Origin: Siphonodentalium dalli
Taxonomy: Eukaryota; Mollusca; Scaphopoda; Gadilida; Siphonodentaliidae
Assembly: GCA_032622095.1 (NCBI GenBank)
Contig: CP136067.1
Location: forward strand, 74,678,705 to 74,742,704
Direction: 5' to 3'
Length of the DNA stretch: 64,000 bases
The translations under genes were made by a program, and so were the position numbers. Under the pieces are notes generated by a model that was given only the letters and a program-made list of their open reading frames with translations, searched no databases and had not been told where the DNA came from. Positions 25,763 to 40,300 of this stretch are shown piece after piece (the first letter of the stretch is position 1; every line of letters starts with the position of its first letter).

Positions 25763-28700
25763 AACATCTGTAATAAACCAATTGAATACGTGAACAAGAG
25801 GATCCTAATGAATCAGTGAACATTATGGACCATAAGCAGTCATTCACAAATTGAAAGGTCTAAATGAAGCCCCACCGTCGCTGTCAATGTGTCTCATGTC
25901 ATGGAGAAGAAGAGAAGATAAGGGGACAAGAAGAAACCAGATAGACCGTTTAGAAAGGCTACGTCTATTCAACTGTCCGCTAAAGTAGGCAACAAGTGGT
26001 TGCAAGCCTTGAGATTCAATGAGAACCACGAAACCTATGCTCGTAATGATGCTCGCGAACTTTTCAAAGTTCAGTGCTGTATGACCAACCTGCTTCCGCT
26101 TCGATTCTCCCAAAAGGAAATGCATTTGGAGCCTGGCATTTATATGTTTCATGATTTCGAGAAGGCTTTCATTTCCCAACCTGGGGATATTCAATATGTT
26201 GAAATACCGGCTAGCTCCAAAGTTAAACCCAACTGAGAAATCACAGAAAACATGGACCGTGATTGTGGCACAAGCCCAAAACCAGCCGAAACAGATGACC
26301 GGTTGAACTATTGAAAAACAAAGACCCAGTTTTCTTTTCTCTCTATTCTTGATCTTCTGACGGACCCCCGACGGGTCGATGGTCCAAGGTACCCCTTCTG
26401 GGACGGATGGGGTGCCCCTCCGATTGCACCTTGTTCTTAAGACAACCATCGCCTGAAGTGCGAAGCTAGTGGGCGGAGCATATGATCTGGCATCCTACAC
26501 CCAATGCTAGTGAATACATCGCACGAGGGGAAGCATCTGGTAAGGATCTTCTGTCCGTATGAAGAGCGTACAACGTTATTAATGTGAATCGTGAAGATAG
26601 GAAACCAGTTGCTTTCTGAAGATGAGCATATGTCTAGGATGGATTCATATAGTGACCCATTGTATCAGTACCGCTCTTCGTGATATGACTGACCCATCAT
26701 CCCAAGATTATTCCTGAAGACTATCCACACGGGTGACAGTCTATTCCAGCCATGACCACGACCTCGCAGGTGCCGGAGGGCACATTGAAAGAAACAATAA
26801 CATACAAGTGCACCGCTGGGCGGAGGTAACGCCCCCGACTGTACAATCAGAGAGGATTTTTCTTATTTTTGTACAAATGCTTATTAAATGGCACTTTGTA
26901 AAGTTATGTTATTCATGAGTAAACAATCCAAAATCAAGTTATCATCTGGAAACCAAAAAAAGTAGCAGAAAACCTGAATTTTCTAAGTCCAAAAAGGGGT
27001 GTAACTCTGGAAAAAATAGGCGGACGAAACCACGGCTATGGGGAAATATTGTCCCCCCGGCTGGTCTATTAGCATACCAAAGATCAACTGAATTGAGTTA
27101 GCGAAACCAAAGTTATGAGTTGAAACGTTCGTACGGACAATTTTCTAAGTCCAAAAATGGGCGTAACTCTGGAAAAAATAGGCGGACGAAACCACGGCTA
27201 TGGGGAAATCTTGTCCCCCCGGCTGGTCTATTGGCATACCAAATATCAACTGAATCAAATTAGCGAAACCAAAGTTATGAGTTGAAACGTTCGTACGGAT
27301 GGAAGGACGGACGGAAGGACGGACAGACGGAAGGACGGAAGGAAGGGCGGATGGAAGTACGGACGGACGGAGGGCTCCACTATATACCCCCAAATCTCCA
27401 TCGGAGATCGGGGGCATAATAAAGCAAGGAGCTGAACTCTGCTCAATCCGAGAATAAAACTTTTGAATACCTGGTCCGCTCTCATGTCGCTCGGTTTGCA
27501 GTCCGATGGCCTAACCACTCGGCTACAGCGACACCTGTCTGCATCAGAGAACCCTGAACAACTATCTGAGCTCCCTCGTGAGCGCATGGATGGGTGACCC
27601 CAAAGGAATGTCCAGAGTCTTTTTACCTCGGGGATGGAGCTACAGCTCGTCCCGATCCCGATCTCCATCAGTCCGAACTGGCGATGGGTTGTTAAGAGGG
27701 GCAGGATCCGAAGCATGCCTCCTACTAGAACGGCATCGCAGGCATTCGATTCTGTAAAATGCAGGAGTGTGGTTGGTCACTCGCCTAACCTGAAACCCAG
27801 GCGTGTGATTTTGGTGGATATTTCGGGGGTATAAAATGACAAACGAAGACTCAAAATTAAATCAATTTTATCACCATTGTGATTCATCTTGTACACATGT
27901 ATTCTCCACATTGAAGTAATTAAAACTCCATTCTCGAATTGCGTCGTAATGCTTCCGTTGGATGTAAGTTGTTATGAAATGCGGTCAGAGACCATGTAAC
28001 CACGTGAGAGTTTCCTGTTGTGTGAACTCTATCGATATTTTTAAAAATAATGTTTGATTGCCCCAAACTCAAGTTTCAATTTCTATTCATCTTCACCGCC
28101 CATCGGGGCGGCTTCATTTAGAACGCAACACAATCATGGTACCAAAATTACGTTGCATTGGTGATGGGGTGCACGGTGGGATTAATTTAAATATGTCATA
28201 TTGGTAACAATATCTAGCCGAGAATTACTCAGACCTACATACGAATGCGACGACATCGCTAAACGCACCTGACTATAATAATGTTCTAGAGCATGCGCAA
28301 AACTTAAAACAATTACTTCCGTCGTATACGGCATGTCTGTCAGTCTTCTCCAGCAAACAAGGTTGATCGTTATTATAAACCCTTTTTCAATCGTGCGCCG
28401 AATATCGCCGAGGAGTGTGATTAATTACTCGCCAAGATTTAATTTCAGGCGTGCTATGGTGCGCGAGCGCGATCGCACGCCTCATAATCGAAGGCCTGGC
28501 ATCGGGGAAAAAAATCTTGTGCATCTTTAATAGGATTCAAACCCGAAAGTACTGGCTGCTATTTGATCAGAAGGCGGCCAGTAACTGGAATTCCAGGCCC
28601 ACAGACCTGGAGTTGGCCAACAAGGAGGAAGCATGCTTGGGAATTTCAACCCCAGCCCAAGCCCAGCAGGCACCGAAGGCATATAGGATTATCATAGGGA

Positions 28701-31700
28701 CAGGGCGAACCCCCAGCCGTGCTGACCCCGAGATAGTGACTAGTAGCGATGGACAGCGCGTGGTTCAAATGTTAGATGGAAGCCACGGCCGCACCTGGGC
28801 ACGCCAATCGCCAACGGTCGACCCGAGGAAGCAGATTGACGTCCCTTACGATAGTCCAGGGAGCGCACTAACTGTGACTAATGGGTTCGATGGGTAGCCC
28901 CAACCCGCGCCCTGTTTGAGGTAACTATCGCCCGAGTTGCTAAGCCAAAGAGGGGATCACCCTCGACAGGTATCCTTGTCTCAGAGGCAGCGGTACCCTC
29001 GAAACGAGGAGAACAGCAGCTCTAGGGGAGCTACAGGGAAAGATCTTCTGTATCTGGTTCTTCTTATCGGTAGATATTACAGTGCAGGAACCATCTGGTT
29101 GTAGACGCACTGGTCCAGGTTAGTAGAGCAGAACACAGTCGTACCTGCCGAGGATACGTATTGGTGTCCCGTTCGATAGTCCAGGGAGCGCACCAACTGT
29201 GTCCAATGGTTCGATGGGTAGCCCCAACCCGCGCCCTGTTTGGTGTGACTATCGCCCCGAGTGCTAATTACGCCGATGAGGGGAACACCATATATCGACA
29301 AGTGTCAGTGTCCTGGTCTCAAAGGTTTCTCTTCTCTTGGGACCCTCACGGGGATCTGTGGCGACTCCAGTAGCATTATTTAATGTGAACACTCAAAGGC
29401 ATGTACACGGATCAGCTATTAACTTGTTCGCCGCCCGATCATGCATCGTACTGCACCCAGACAACACACCTGGACAAGTGTTGTAATGGGGGGAAGTCGG
29501 CATTATGCATTCTGATCTGTATTCAGTGATCTTGAATGAGACTTTTCAGCCTGACAGGCTTGGTATCTGACCGAGTTCTGACAATTGCTAACAATCTGTT
29601 ATTTTTATGTTGTCATTGTTGATAATGATAAGCACCTATCGATTGTTTTGCACGAAATCAATATTTGTAAACCAATATTGTTAAGTTGAAACAATGAAAA
29701 AATTATTCACAAGTGTCAATTTACACTCTAGTATACATAAAGCTTGTAGCGACGAAGCCGTCAGAAGCCGAAAGTAAGTCACCTAATTTCGTGATACCTT
29801 ATCGCACAGGCCAGAGTACGTGTCCCTCCGCTTGGACCACGGAATACATTTCACATGTATGCAATAGATCCTTGCAATAAAGATGAGCGTCTTTAGTCAT
29901 ATTCCAATGTGCATATATCATTCTGTCTTTTGGCGACTATAATCTACCAAATTTTTTTTTTTTGGACAGATGCCATTTTGAATTTGTAAAAAATATGGAA
30001 AACGAAATGACTTAAAACGAAAAGAGTTTTCACACAAAGCCGGGATATATTGCATATCCTTACAATCCGCTTTCATAAGATTTTAATACTGCTTTCTTCT
30101 GATAAATAAATTGTAGCTACAGTTTACCAAGCCGTCAGACCGCTGAAAGTAAGTCACTTAATTTCGTGATACTGTTACTAACCAAGCGACGCACGTGGTA
30201 ATTTTTGCTTCGACCACAGAAAATCGCACATGTGTGCAATCGATTCGTGCTATAAAGATTTTTAGCGTCTTTAGTCATATCCAAATGTGCATCTATTATT
30301 GAATAATTTATTCGTCCGTTCCACGACAAATAGAAAAAAGATGCATTCGTTGAATTATGTCTATGAACGTTCTCGATCGTTTTAAAAACATGGACGCTAA
30401 TCGCTATAGCAACGCGAGTCAATTGCACAATTCAACATCATAATTAACGGAAATAATGTTTTTTGTATAACACAAAAAACTGTCAACTTATCTTCGATGT
30501 GTTCCTTCCGTTAAAAAGTGAAGAATAACGATCTGGCGTTGAGTTTAAATGGACATTGGGAGATGACGTCATCAGAGGTTACCGATCAGGAAACAGGATA
30601 AAATGTACCACAGAATTTTGTTCTGTTTTCAATGCGGGTTTGTTAACCCTTCCTTGTTAATATTGGGGATATACCATATAGTTCAGTGGGCAAGATACCT
30701 TTGACGGAGATATCACACTTCATCTAACGTGAACCAACAATGAAAACCACACAATGAGTACCCTCTAAATATCACACTTCATCTAACGCGAACCAACAAT
30801 GAAAACCACACAATGAGTACCCTCTAAATATCACACTTCATCTAACGTGAACCAACAATGAAAACCACACAATGAGAACCCTCTAAATATCACACTTCAT
30901 CTAACGTGAACCAACAATGAAAACCACACAATGAGTACCCTCTAAATATCAAACTTCATCTAAAGTGACCCAACAAAGAGGACCACACAATGAGTACCCT
31001 CTAAATATCACACTTCATCTAACGTGAACCAACAATGAAAACCACACAATGAGAACCCTCTAAATATCACACTTCATCTAACGCGAACCAACAATGAGAA
31101 CCACACAATGAGTACCCTCTAAATATCACACTTCATCTAACGCGAACCAACAATGAAAACCACACAATGAGAACCCTCTAAATATCACACTTCATCTAAC
31201 GTGAACCAACAATGAAAACCACACAATGAGAACCCTCTAAATATCACACTTCATCTAACGCGAACCAACAATGAGAACCACACAATGAGAACCCTCTAAA
31301 TATCACACTTCATCTAACCAGAACCACACAATGAGTACCCTCCAAATATCACACTTCATCTAACGTGAACCAACAAAGAGGACCACACAATGAGAACCCT
31401 CTAAATATCACACTTCATCTAACACGAACCAACAATGAGAACCACACAATGAGTACCCTCTAAATATCACACTTCATCTAACGTGAACCAACAATGAAAA
31501 CCACACAATGAGTACACTCTAAATATCACACTTCATCTAACGTGAACCAACAAAGAGGACCACACAATGAGAACCCTCTAAATATCACACTTCATCTAAC
31601 GTGAACCAACAAAGAGGACCACACAATGAGTACACTCTAAATATCACAAGTCCAACAAAGGAGAACCCTCCACCAACATTCAGCCAATATTATGCAAACC

Positions 31701-34700
31701 ACCCACGAGAACTACCAGCTGAGAACCACCTCCTTTCTACACCTTCAACAAAAGAGAACCAACATAAGAACCACTAATGGCACCACTCCTGTTTGAAATC
31801 ATTCGAGCTCTGACCGTCGGTGGGATAAGAAGTCCCGGCTTGAGCGCTCCTAGACATCGACCACCTGGCGGACGGACGGACGATGGATTCGTCTATAATC
31901 CCTGCAGAAGTCAGGCTCATGCTGAGCTCACTCAACCTGGATCACTGTCTGACCTGGAATTTACACCGGTCAGGCAGCCAGTTTGACTTGTTTTTGACAT
32001 ACCGGGTTACACCGACTCGGTCCTTATCAGGACCCTCTGCCGGCCGTAATCCGGTTGCTGGAGACCACAAACAACCTGGGGATTGCGGAAAGAGGAAGAG
32101 GCGGAGGAAACAGAAGACCCCCTCCAGAATAAAAAGGGATGCGGACAGGAGGGCCAAGTGGAAACGGGTGATCTGAGAGACGAACAGCTCCTTCCCCCAC
32201 TTGACCTCTGCCGACGATGCCGCTGACGATATTACCACCAGACGCAGGAATGCCGCTGACACTCCGGTTGTCCCTGCCGTTGTCATCGAGGCCAGTGGAG
32301 ACAGGGACGCCGATGCCACCCCGGACGTCCCTGCCGCAGACTTTGTTGTGGAGATGGACACGCTTCCACCAAGGACACCGGATCCCACATATAATTTGTC
32401 ATGTATGTTGCATTCAACACATACAAAATTAATTGAAAACATGCTCAATCTATCATAAATAGGTCATTATTTGTCTTTTTTTCATGAATTTATTTAACTA
32501 TTTTCTTATTTTGCATAGCCAAAAGATAACGATTCTGGAATTTTCATTTACATTTTCAATGTCAATTTGTTGTGTTTACCAAGCAAGCATCATACCAATA
32601 TTCCAATTATTGCATTATAGGTGCACATAATGTAATCCTGAGGTTTATTAATTTTTCTTATGTGCTTAATTTCGAAAAATGTTTTAATCTGGCCTGTGAT
32701 GACTGAATAAAACCTGCATGAATACTAACAATTATTGAAATTGATTCATATTTGTTTTAGTTATCAAGCTGGTCAGGACTAAATCACATTAAATTGAGTT
32801 AATATATATGATATATATAGGAGAGAAAGCAGCTAAACTCTACCAGTGGTGCATTTGATGGTGGTGCCTGTTAAGTAACATTTAATGAGCACTGACCTAA
32901 TGCTGCCACCATATGTTCCTCATGAAGACTGTGATAATCTTTTTTCTGGCTATCATCAGGTTTGGAAAACAAGCTCTCCTGGCTCCCATAAGGCGATATC
33001 ACCTACAAGCAAAAAGAAGCTTGTTGTTCCATTTATAGTCATACATAGGGGCTGAGAATAATAAAGCATTGCTTACTTACTTACTTAGGATATTATGAAT
33101 TGCGCGTTCCTCTCATATGAAATATATGAAGCAATTCTTAGAATTTTATGTTTTGTAGAGTTTCATAAATTTCATGAGAGGAAAACAAATTTCATATTTA
33201 TTTATCATATAACTCTACTTGAGTTCATTTTTGTGTGAAATATTATGTTCACATGGCAGAAATTGGTTAAAGAATTCAGGTTCAATGAAGCACATGCCTG
33301 AGACTCTTCTAGATATTACGATGGAAATTCATGCATCCGTGCATAAAACATAGTACTGTGGTTAAGGTCTAATTGCTATTTTCTAAAACATGTTATTTAA
33401 ATATTCTACACCAGAGAATAGTTAATCTATATTGAAGGACAAATTGTTTTGGGACAATTTAGAACAATTAGTTCCATCTATCCAATCGCCATGAAACTAA
33501 ATTCTCCCAACCTGCAAGTTTGTTGACTTTCAAGTAAATTCCCAGAAAATTTTCAACCTGCCAGGAATTGTTAGAGTTATCTGACCATTTTGTTGGCTTC
33601 CGTCTAGGACATCCTGAAGATCTGGACATGAAAACTGAAGATAACCCTCTTCCAATTGCTATATAGCACTCAATAGATTTTTTTTGCATACATAGAAAAG
33701 AAAATCCCATAGCCCTCAATGTTAATTTTCTGACCCCTCGGTATCCCATAAAATTCACTCAACCATAACTCTGGATAAAAAATCGGATCAAACCCATATT
33801 CAAAATCGATCTGTATTTTGGGCTGAGAAACTTACATACCAAATTAATTCGGTTCTAATCCAATTAAATGTTTGAGTTATCGCACCATGCATAAAGTGTC
33901 TGCCGACAGATGGATGGACGGATGGACGAATAGTCAATCCGAACGTTGACACTATGTGTACCATATTGTGGTATGGCTACACATAAATGAAAGTGTCAAT
34001 GACACTGTAGCTCAACTTAGGTAGGGGAATAATTTAATGGTCGACAGTAAATGGAGGAATAGGAAAAGTGCTAATTGAAATGTCTAAGTAAGACTAGATG
34101 TTCATGTCAATATCAACATTCATAACAGGTTTCATAATGATCGGATCAGGGATGTGGTGATTATGGTGTGACAAAGGATTTATTGATGCAAAGAGTAAAT
34201 TCTAAAATGGCCACCGGCAGCCATGTTTTTTTCCGAATTACCCCAAAATGACTTGTTCCCATCTACAGCCTTTACAAATCTCATAATGATCTGATCAAAG
34301 GTATGACCTGTAGCCTGTGCCAATGGATTTAGTCATGCAAAGAGTAAAATCCAAGATGGCTGCTGGCGGCCATGTTTTTCTGCTGAACGACCCCAAAATG
34401 ACTCGTTTCCCATCTACATGTCATTGTTAACATACGTGTGAAAATTTCTTGAAGTTCCGACCAAAGCTACGACCTGTAGCCCGCACCAAAGGATTTATTC
34501 ATGCAAAGAGTAAAATCCAATATGGCTGCTGGCGGACATGTTTTTTAGCCAAACGACCCCAAAATGACTCGTTCCCATCTACATGTTAATATTAACATCC
34601 ATGATAAATATCATGATGATCAGACAAACAGTACGACCTGTAGCCCGTGCCAATGGATTGAATTTTGAAATCCAAGATGGCTGCCAGCGGCCATGTTTTT

Positions 34701-37283
34701 TGGCCGTATGACCCCAAAATGACTCGTTCCCATATACATGTCAATATCAATATTCATGACAAATTTCATAAAGGTCAGACCAAAGGTACGACCTGTAACC
34801 CGCGCCAAAGGATTTAGTCATTGAAAGAGTAAAATCCAAGATGGCTGCGGGCGGCCATGTTTTTTGGCCGAACGACCCCAAAATCACTCGTTCCCATCTA
34901 CATGTCATTGTTAACATCCATGACAAATTTCATGAAGTTCTGACCAAAGCTACAACCTGTAGCCCGGCCGCGCCAAAGAATTTAGTCACGCAGAGTAAAA
35001 TCCAAGATGGCTGCTGGCGGCCATGTTGTTTGGCTGAACGACCCCAAAATCACTCGTTCCCATCTACATGTCAATATTAACATCCATGACAAATTTCATG
35101 ATGATCAGACGAACAGCACGACCTGTAGCCCGCCCCAATGGATTGAATTTTGAAATCCAAAATGGCCACCAGCGGCCATGTTTTTTGGCCGAATGACCCC
35201 AAAATGACTCGTTCCCATCTACATGTCAATGTCAACATTCATGACAAAATTCATAAAGATCAGACCATAGGTACGACCTGTAGCCCGCGCCAAAGGATTT
35301 AGTCATGCAAAGAGTAAAATCCATGATGGCTGCTGGCGGCCATGTTTTTTGGCCGAACAACCTGGAACAACCCCAAAATCACTCGTTCCCATCTACATGT
35401 CATTGTTAACATCCATGACAAATTTCATGAAGTTCTGATCAAAACTACGACCTGTAGCCTGCGCCAAAGGATTTAGTCATGCAAAGAGTAAAATCCAATA
35501 TGCCTGCCAGCGGCCATGTTTTTTGGCCGTATGACCCCAAAATGACTCGTTCCCATATACATGTCAATATCAATATTCATGACAAATTTCATAAAGGTCA
35601 GACCAAAGGTACGACCTGTACCCCGCGCCAAAGGATTTAGTCATGCAAAGAGTAAAATCCAAGATGGCTGCTGGCGGCCATGTTTTTGGGCCGAACGACC
35701 CCAAAATCACTCGTTCCCATCTACATGTCATTGTTAACATCCATGATAAATATCATGATGATCAGACAAACAGTACGACCTGTAGCCCGTGCCAATGGAT
35801 TGAATTTTGAAATCCAAGATGGCTGCCAGCGGCCATGTTTTTTGGCTGTATGACCCCAAAATGATTCGTTCCCATCTACATGTCAATGTCAACATTCATG
35901 ACAAATTTCATAAAGATTAGACCAAAGGTACAACCTGTAGCCCGTGCCAAAGGATTTAGTCATGCAAAGAGTAAAATCCATGATGGCTGCTGGCGGCCAT
36001 GTTTTTTGGCCGAACAACCTGGAACAACCCCAAAATCACTCGTTCCCATCTACATGTCATTGTTAACATCCATGACAAATTTCATGAAGTTCTGACCAAA
36101 GCTACAACCTGTAGCCCGGCCGCGCCAAAGAATTTAGTCACGCAAAGAATAAAATCCAAGATGGCTGCTGGCGGCCATGTTTTTTGGCTGAACGACCCCA
36201 AAATCACTCATTCCCATCTACATGTCAATATTAACATCCATGACAAATTTCATGATGATCAGACGAACAGCACAACCTGTAGCCCGCGCCAATGGATTGA
36301 ATTTTGAAATCCAAAATGGCCACCAGCGGCCATGTTTTTTGGCCGAATGACCCCAAAATGACTCGTTCCCATCTACATGTCAATGTCAACATTCATGACA
36401 AAATTCACAAAGATCAGACCATAGGTACGACCTGTAGCCCGCGCCAAAGGATTTAGTCATGCAAAGAGTAAAATCCATGATGGCTGCTGGCGGCCATGTT
36501 TTTTGGCCGAACAACCTGGAACAACCCCAAAATCACTCGTTCCCATCTACATGTCATTGTTAACATCCATGACAAATTTCATGAAGTTCTGATCAAAACT
36601 ACGACCTGTAGCCTGCGCCAAAGGATTTAGTCATGCAAAGAGTAAAATCCAATATGCCTGCCAGCGGCCATGTTTTTTGGCCATATGACCCCAAAATGAC
36701 TCGTTCCCATATACATGTCAATATCAATATTCATGACAAATTTCATAAAGGTCAGACCAAAGGTACGACCTGTACCCCGCGCCAAAGGATTTAGTCATGC
36801 AAAGAGTAAAATCCAAGATGGCTGCTGGCGGCCATGTTTTTGGGCCGAACGACCCCAAAATCACTCGTTCCCATCTACATGTCATTGTTAACATCCATGA
36901 TAAATATCATGATGATCAGACAAACAGTACGACCTGTAGCCCGTGCCAATGGATTGAATTTTGAAATCCAAGATGGCTGCCAGCGGCCATGTTTTTTGGC
37001 CGTATGACCCCAAAATGACTCGTTCCCATCTACATGTCATTGTTAACATCCATGACAAATTTCATAATCAGAGATTTGGTGATCTTGTATAGTTTGAGAT
37101 CGTGGGTAATACTGAAGATCGAGGGACTACATTTACATGTAAATTAATATGGTTAGATTTTATCGTGAGGAGTGCTACAACATGCCACTCGGGAACGGAA
37201 TTAGATTTGAGATATTTTAACAGTTGAAAATTCAATGCATATTCGTGTAACGACATGCCTGGAATTTGATGTTATACACCCCC

Positions 37284-37315
<32 letters not shown>

Positions 37316-40300
37316 TAGCTCACACCAACCCGAGTGACGAGGCCATATATATAGGTCTATCCCTTCTGTCATGTTCGAGCAATCAATAAGAGCGATATTA
37401 TACTTGAAAACCTAGATAGCTACGTGCATACATTATGGTATCATACATGCAAGTCATATAAAATAAAATCGCCCACAATAAAACAACCATTCATTAAATT
37501 AGATATTGAGTGTCCGTTATTAAAATAATGGATCGTTGTTTGTAAAATAATGTACGATCTCGTCAATAACCATCCATTATCCTATAAACTGGACTCGATG
37601 AAAAGGAGTGACGTCATAGCCATGTTTTAAATTAATATCAGTAAAGAAAGGGTTAAAATATATAAAGAGGATATCACTGACCTCTGGAGTAATACTGCTG
37701 TCACTTTTATTGCTGCTGATCTCCTTCACTGTGTAATGTGTATGCAGGATCTCAAGCATCATATATGCGCTCGACATTCCACCCATTCCATAATTCTGTA
37801 TTGTATGTTCCAAGCCATGAACGATGGCCTTTTGCATAGACATCATTCCTTTGAAGAGTTGCCGCTTTAATCTCTGGAATAGACATATTATTCACATTTG
37901 AAGAAATTCTAACAATAAACATCTGTTTTGGAAGAAATCAATTATTTGAACCTCAATGTTTTCTGGTCTGCCGATAATGATTTATTACAACCATATAAGG
38001 CTTTCATCAGTAAATTGATCCTCTTGCAGAGTTCTCAGTTCCCCATTCAGGAAAATGCTATTTATTTAATGCCATCGATTCGTTATCAAATTAATACATG
38101 CATTAACCCCTTTCCCCAACACATCAGCATTTATCGGCATCCAGGTTTGCCAACGTATCAGATTTTTTTCGCATCTGACGGCCATAAATTTGTTTATATT
38201 AGGCAAAACAAAAAAAGGTTTTGATTCTCAGGCATAGCTGCATCGAAAAAAATGGCCCGCGTTGAACAATTTATTACGATTTAGATCTCATCGTAGCTGT
38301 AAACCGCATAACACGAAAATAGGAAACTGTTCCACGGAAATTATTTATGTTTCAAATATCGAATAGGAGCTAAATACAACGGTGTATGAGTGGGTATTCA
38401 ACAATAGACCATTGGCAATGATAACTATCAGGTATATTGTCACCACAGGCTGTCCAAACCCACCTACTAGTAGTTTAATGGTAAAATGTGTTCAATAATT
38501 TGATCTGTGGTCAGCAGGGAGTTGGATATTGAAAGATCAATCAAATTCGGGAACGCAAGCCGGAACGCAATAAAAACAATCGGTGTATATTGGCCATGTT
38601 TTTAAAAAGTTTTAATGTCTATCATCCATTGCGGTACATATACAGTCTCATAATTTGTCAGCGGAATAAGTGAACCAAGACTTTGTATAATAGTTTGGAA
38701 GATCACTTTATCTTTTCGTTTCGACTGTATTTACGCTGATATTAAAATCATATCAATATATAAATCATTTTAGGTAATCCCTATATGATGTATGGGTAGT
38801 ACAATGTCATAATTTGCCATTCTTTATATCAGATTAAACAAGAGGTGTGCACTCGAGTGCTAGCATACCCCCACCGTAGCAAATTTAACCCGCATTATCC
38901 GTAAACCCAACAAAAAAGATTTTTAACTTTAAAGAAATGTTCAAATAATTGTTGTCAGACGGATGGACGGACAGACGATGGACGGACGAGGAGTGATGAC
39001 TATAGCTCCGCCGGAGAACAGGTAGGGTGGCTGGTTGATAATTAAATCTCTTATCTCCGCCCCTATTTGAACAAACGTGAATCCCCATCTATGAGATCCA
39101 TTCATTTGGTAATTTCAGACATTAGATTTAAAGAGTTGAACTGAACTGATTTTCCTAAAATGACCCCAAATCTGAAAAAATCTAAACCCCAGTCACCGAA
39201 GGACCATCCATACCAAACATAATCTAAATAGTCCAGATGGTTCTTGAGAAGAAATTGTTTTAAGAATTACTATGGAAGGAAAGAGTTATGGCCCTGACTT
39301 CTCACATATTTGACCTGATGAACTCATTTGAACAAATCTGAATGTGAGTCACCTGGGGGACATCCACACCTAAATATATAAACCCATTTGGTCTTTAATA
39401 TGTATCTGGAGAAGAAAACAATTGATGGACGGATAGAGACATAATGACAGATGGATGGATGGGAGAACAGTCTGACATAGAGACTGACAAATTCAATCCA
39501 ATATACCCCCCAAGTTTTCTTTGCAAAATCATGGTATAATGAGTTCAACTGGATACTGGTGGTTAAGAACATAATATTCGAACAGACAAGCCTGAACATA
39601 GTGTCTGACATTTGCAGAATGAGGTCACCAAAGGGTGAATTTAATGACACAATCCTGCAATGCGGGCTAGCATCACCAAATTCACCCTCTGGGGACCTCA
39701 TTCTGTGTAGGCCTCAACTGCTATGGGAGACATAGCATTAGATTGAAGTTCTCCAGTTAAAGTTGGTGATGTGCACCCATTGGGCACCTCAATTATGCAT
39801 TTTATATTCACAAATTAGGGGATATAGAAACTAAACAGAAGGGCTAAAGTAAGTAAAAATGTCAATTTAAGTGCCTATATACTTCCCAGAAGATGAGGCC
39901 TAAGCAGAATGAGGACCCTGGCTAGTGTATTTGGTGATGCTAGACTGCTGTGCAGGGTAGCATAACTAAATTCACCCTCTGGGGACCTCATTCTGCAAAT
40001 GCCAGATAGAAGACAAATTTAATCCAATATATACCCCCCCCCCCCCCCCCCATTTTTCTTTGAATATTAGTCGTATGATTTCATCTGGATAAGTGGTGAT
40101 TAAAACAATAATATGAAATGGCCAAACCTGAATTTAGTATGTCTGACATTTGCAGAATTAGGTCCCAAAAATGTGGATTTAATGACAATATTCTGTAAGG
40201 CAGGCTAGCATCACCAAATTCATCCTCAATCTGATTAGGCCTCAATGGCCAATAAAACCAAGGAACAGATTGAAGTCCTACAGTTGAAGTTGGTGATACA

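Larger units (their letters stand above)
25403..30710. mobile_element. 5.3-kb TA-flanked transposon, TIR TCTCCGTCAAAGGTATCTTG, inserted in the minisatellite
   Basis: The left end TCTCCGTCAAAGGTATCTTG then CCCA.TGAACTATATGGTAT is the inverse of the right end ATACCATATAGTTCAGTGGG then CAAGATACCTTTGACGGAGA. Removing 25057-30712 restores a normal minisatellite unit (CTCTAAA-TA-TCACACTTC), so TA is the target. The interior is a mosaic: a C43 run, a protein-like stretch (25922-26236), a GGACGG-tailed repeat, a tRNA-like block, GC-richer duplicated DNA (28.5-29.4 kb) and AT-rich ends. No intact transposase is visible. Confidence 0.85.

Noticed and set aside
27450-27530. Functional tRNA gene
   Set aside because: Only the D-arm and a rough anticodon arm are present; the acceptor stem and T-arm do not close.
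27145-27716. Minus-strand Pro/Ser/Val-rich frames of 90 and 153 codons
   Set aside because: They translate the GGAC/GGAAGGAC microsatellite and the tRNA-like block; no independent coding sign.
28451-28897. 148-codon plus-strand frame in the 5.3-kb element
   Set aside because: The duplicated part of it at 29.17 kb does not keep the frame, and I see no domain or start context.
23380-31650. CRISPR-like array (59-bp periodic units)
   Set aside because: Units are contiguous with no unique spacers, the host is a eukaryote, and there are no cas genes; it is a minisatellite.
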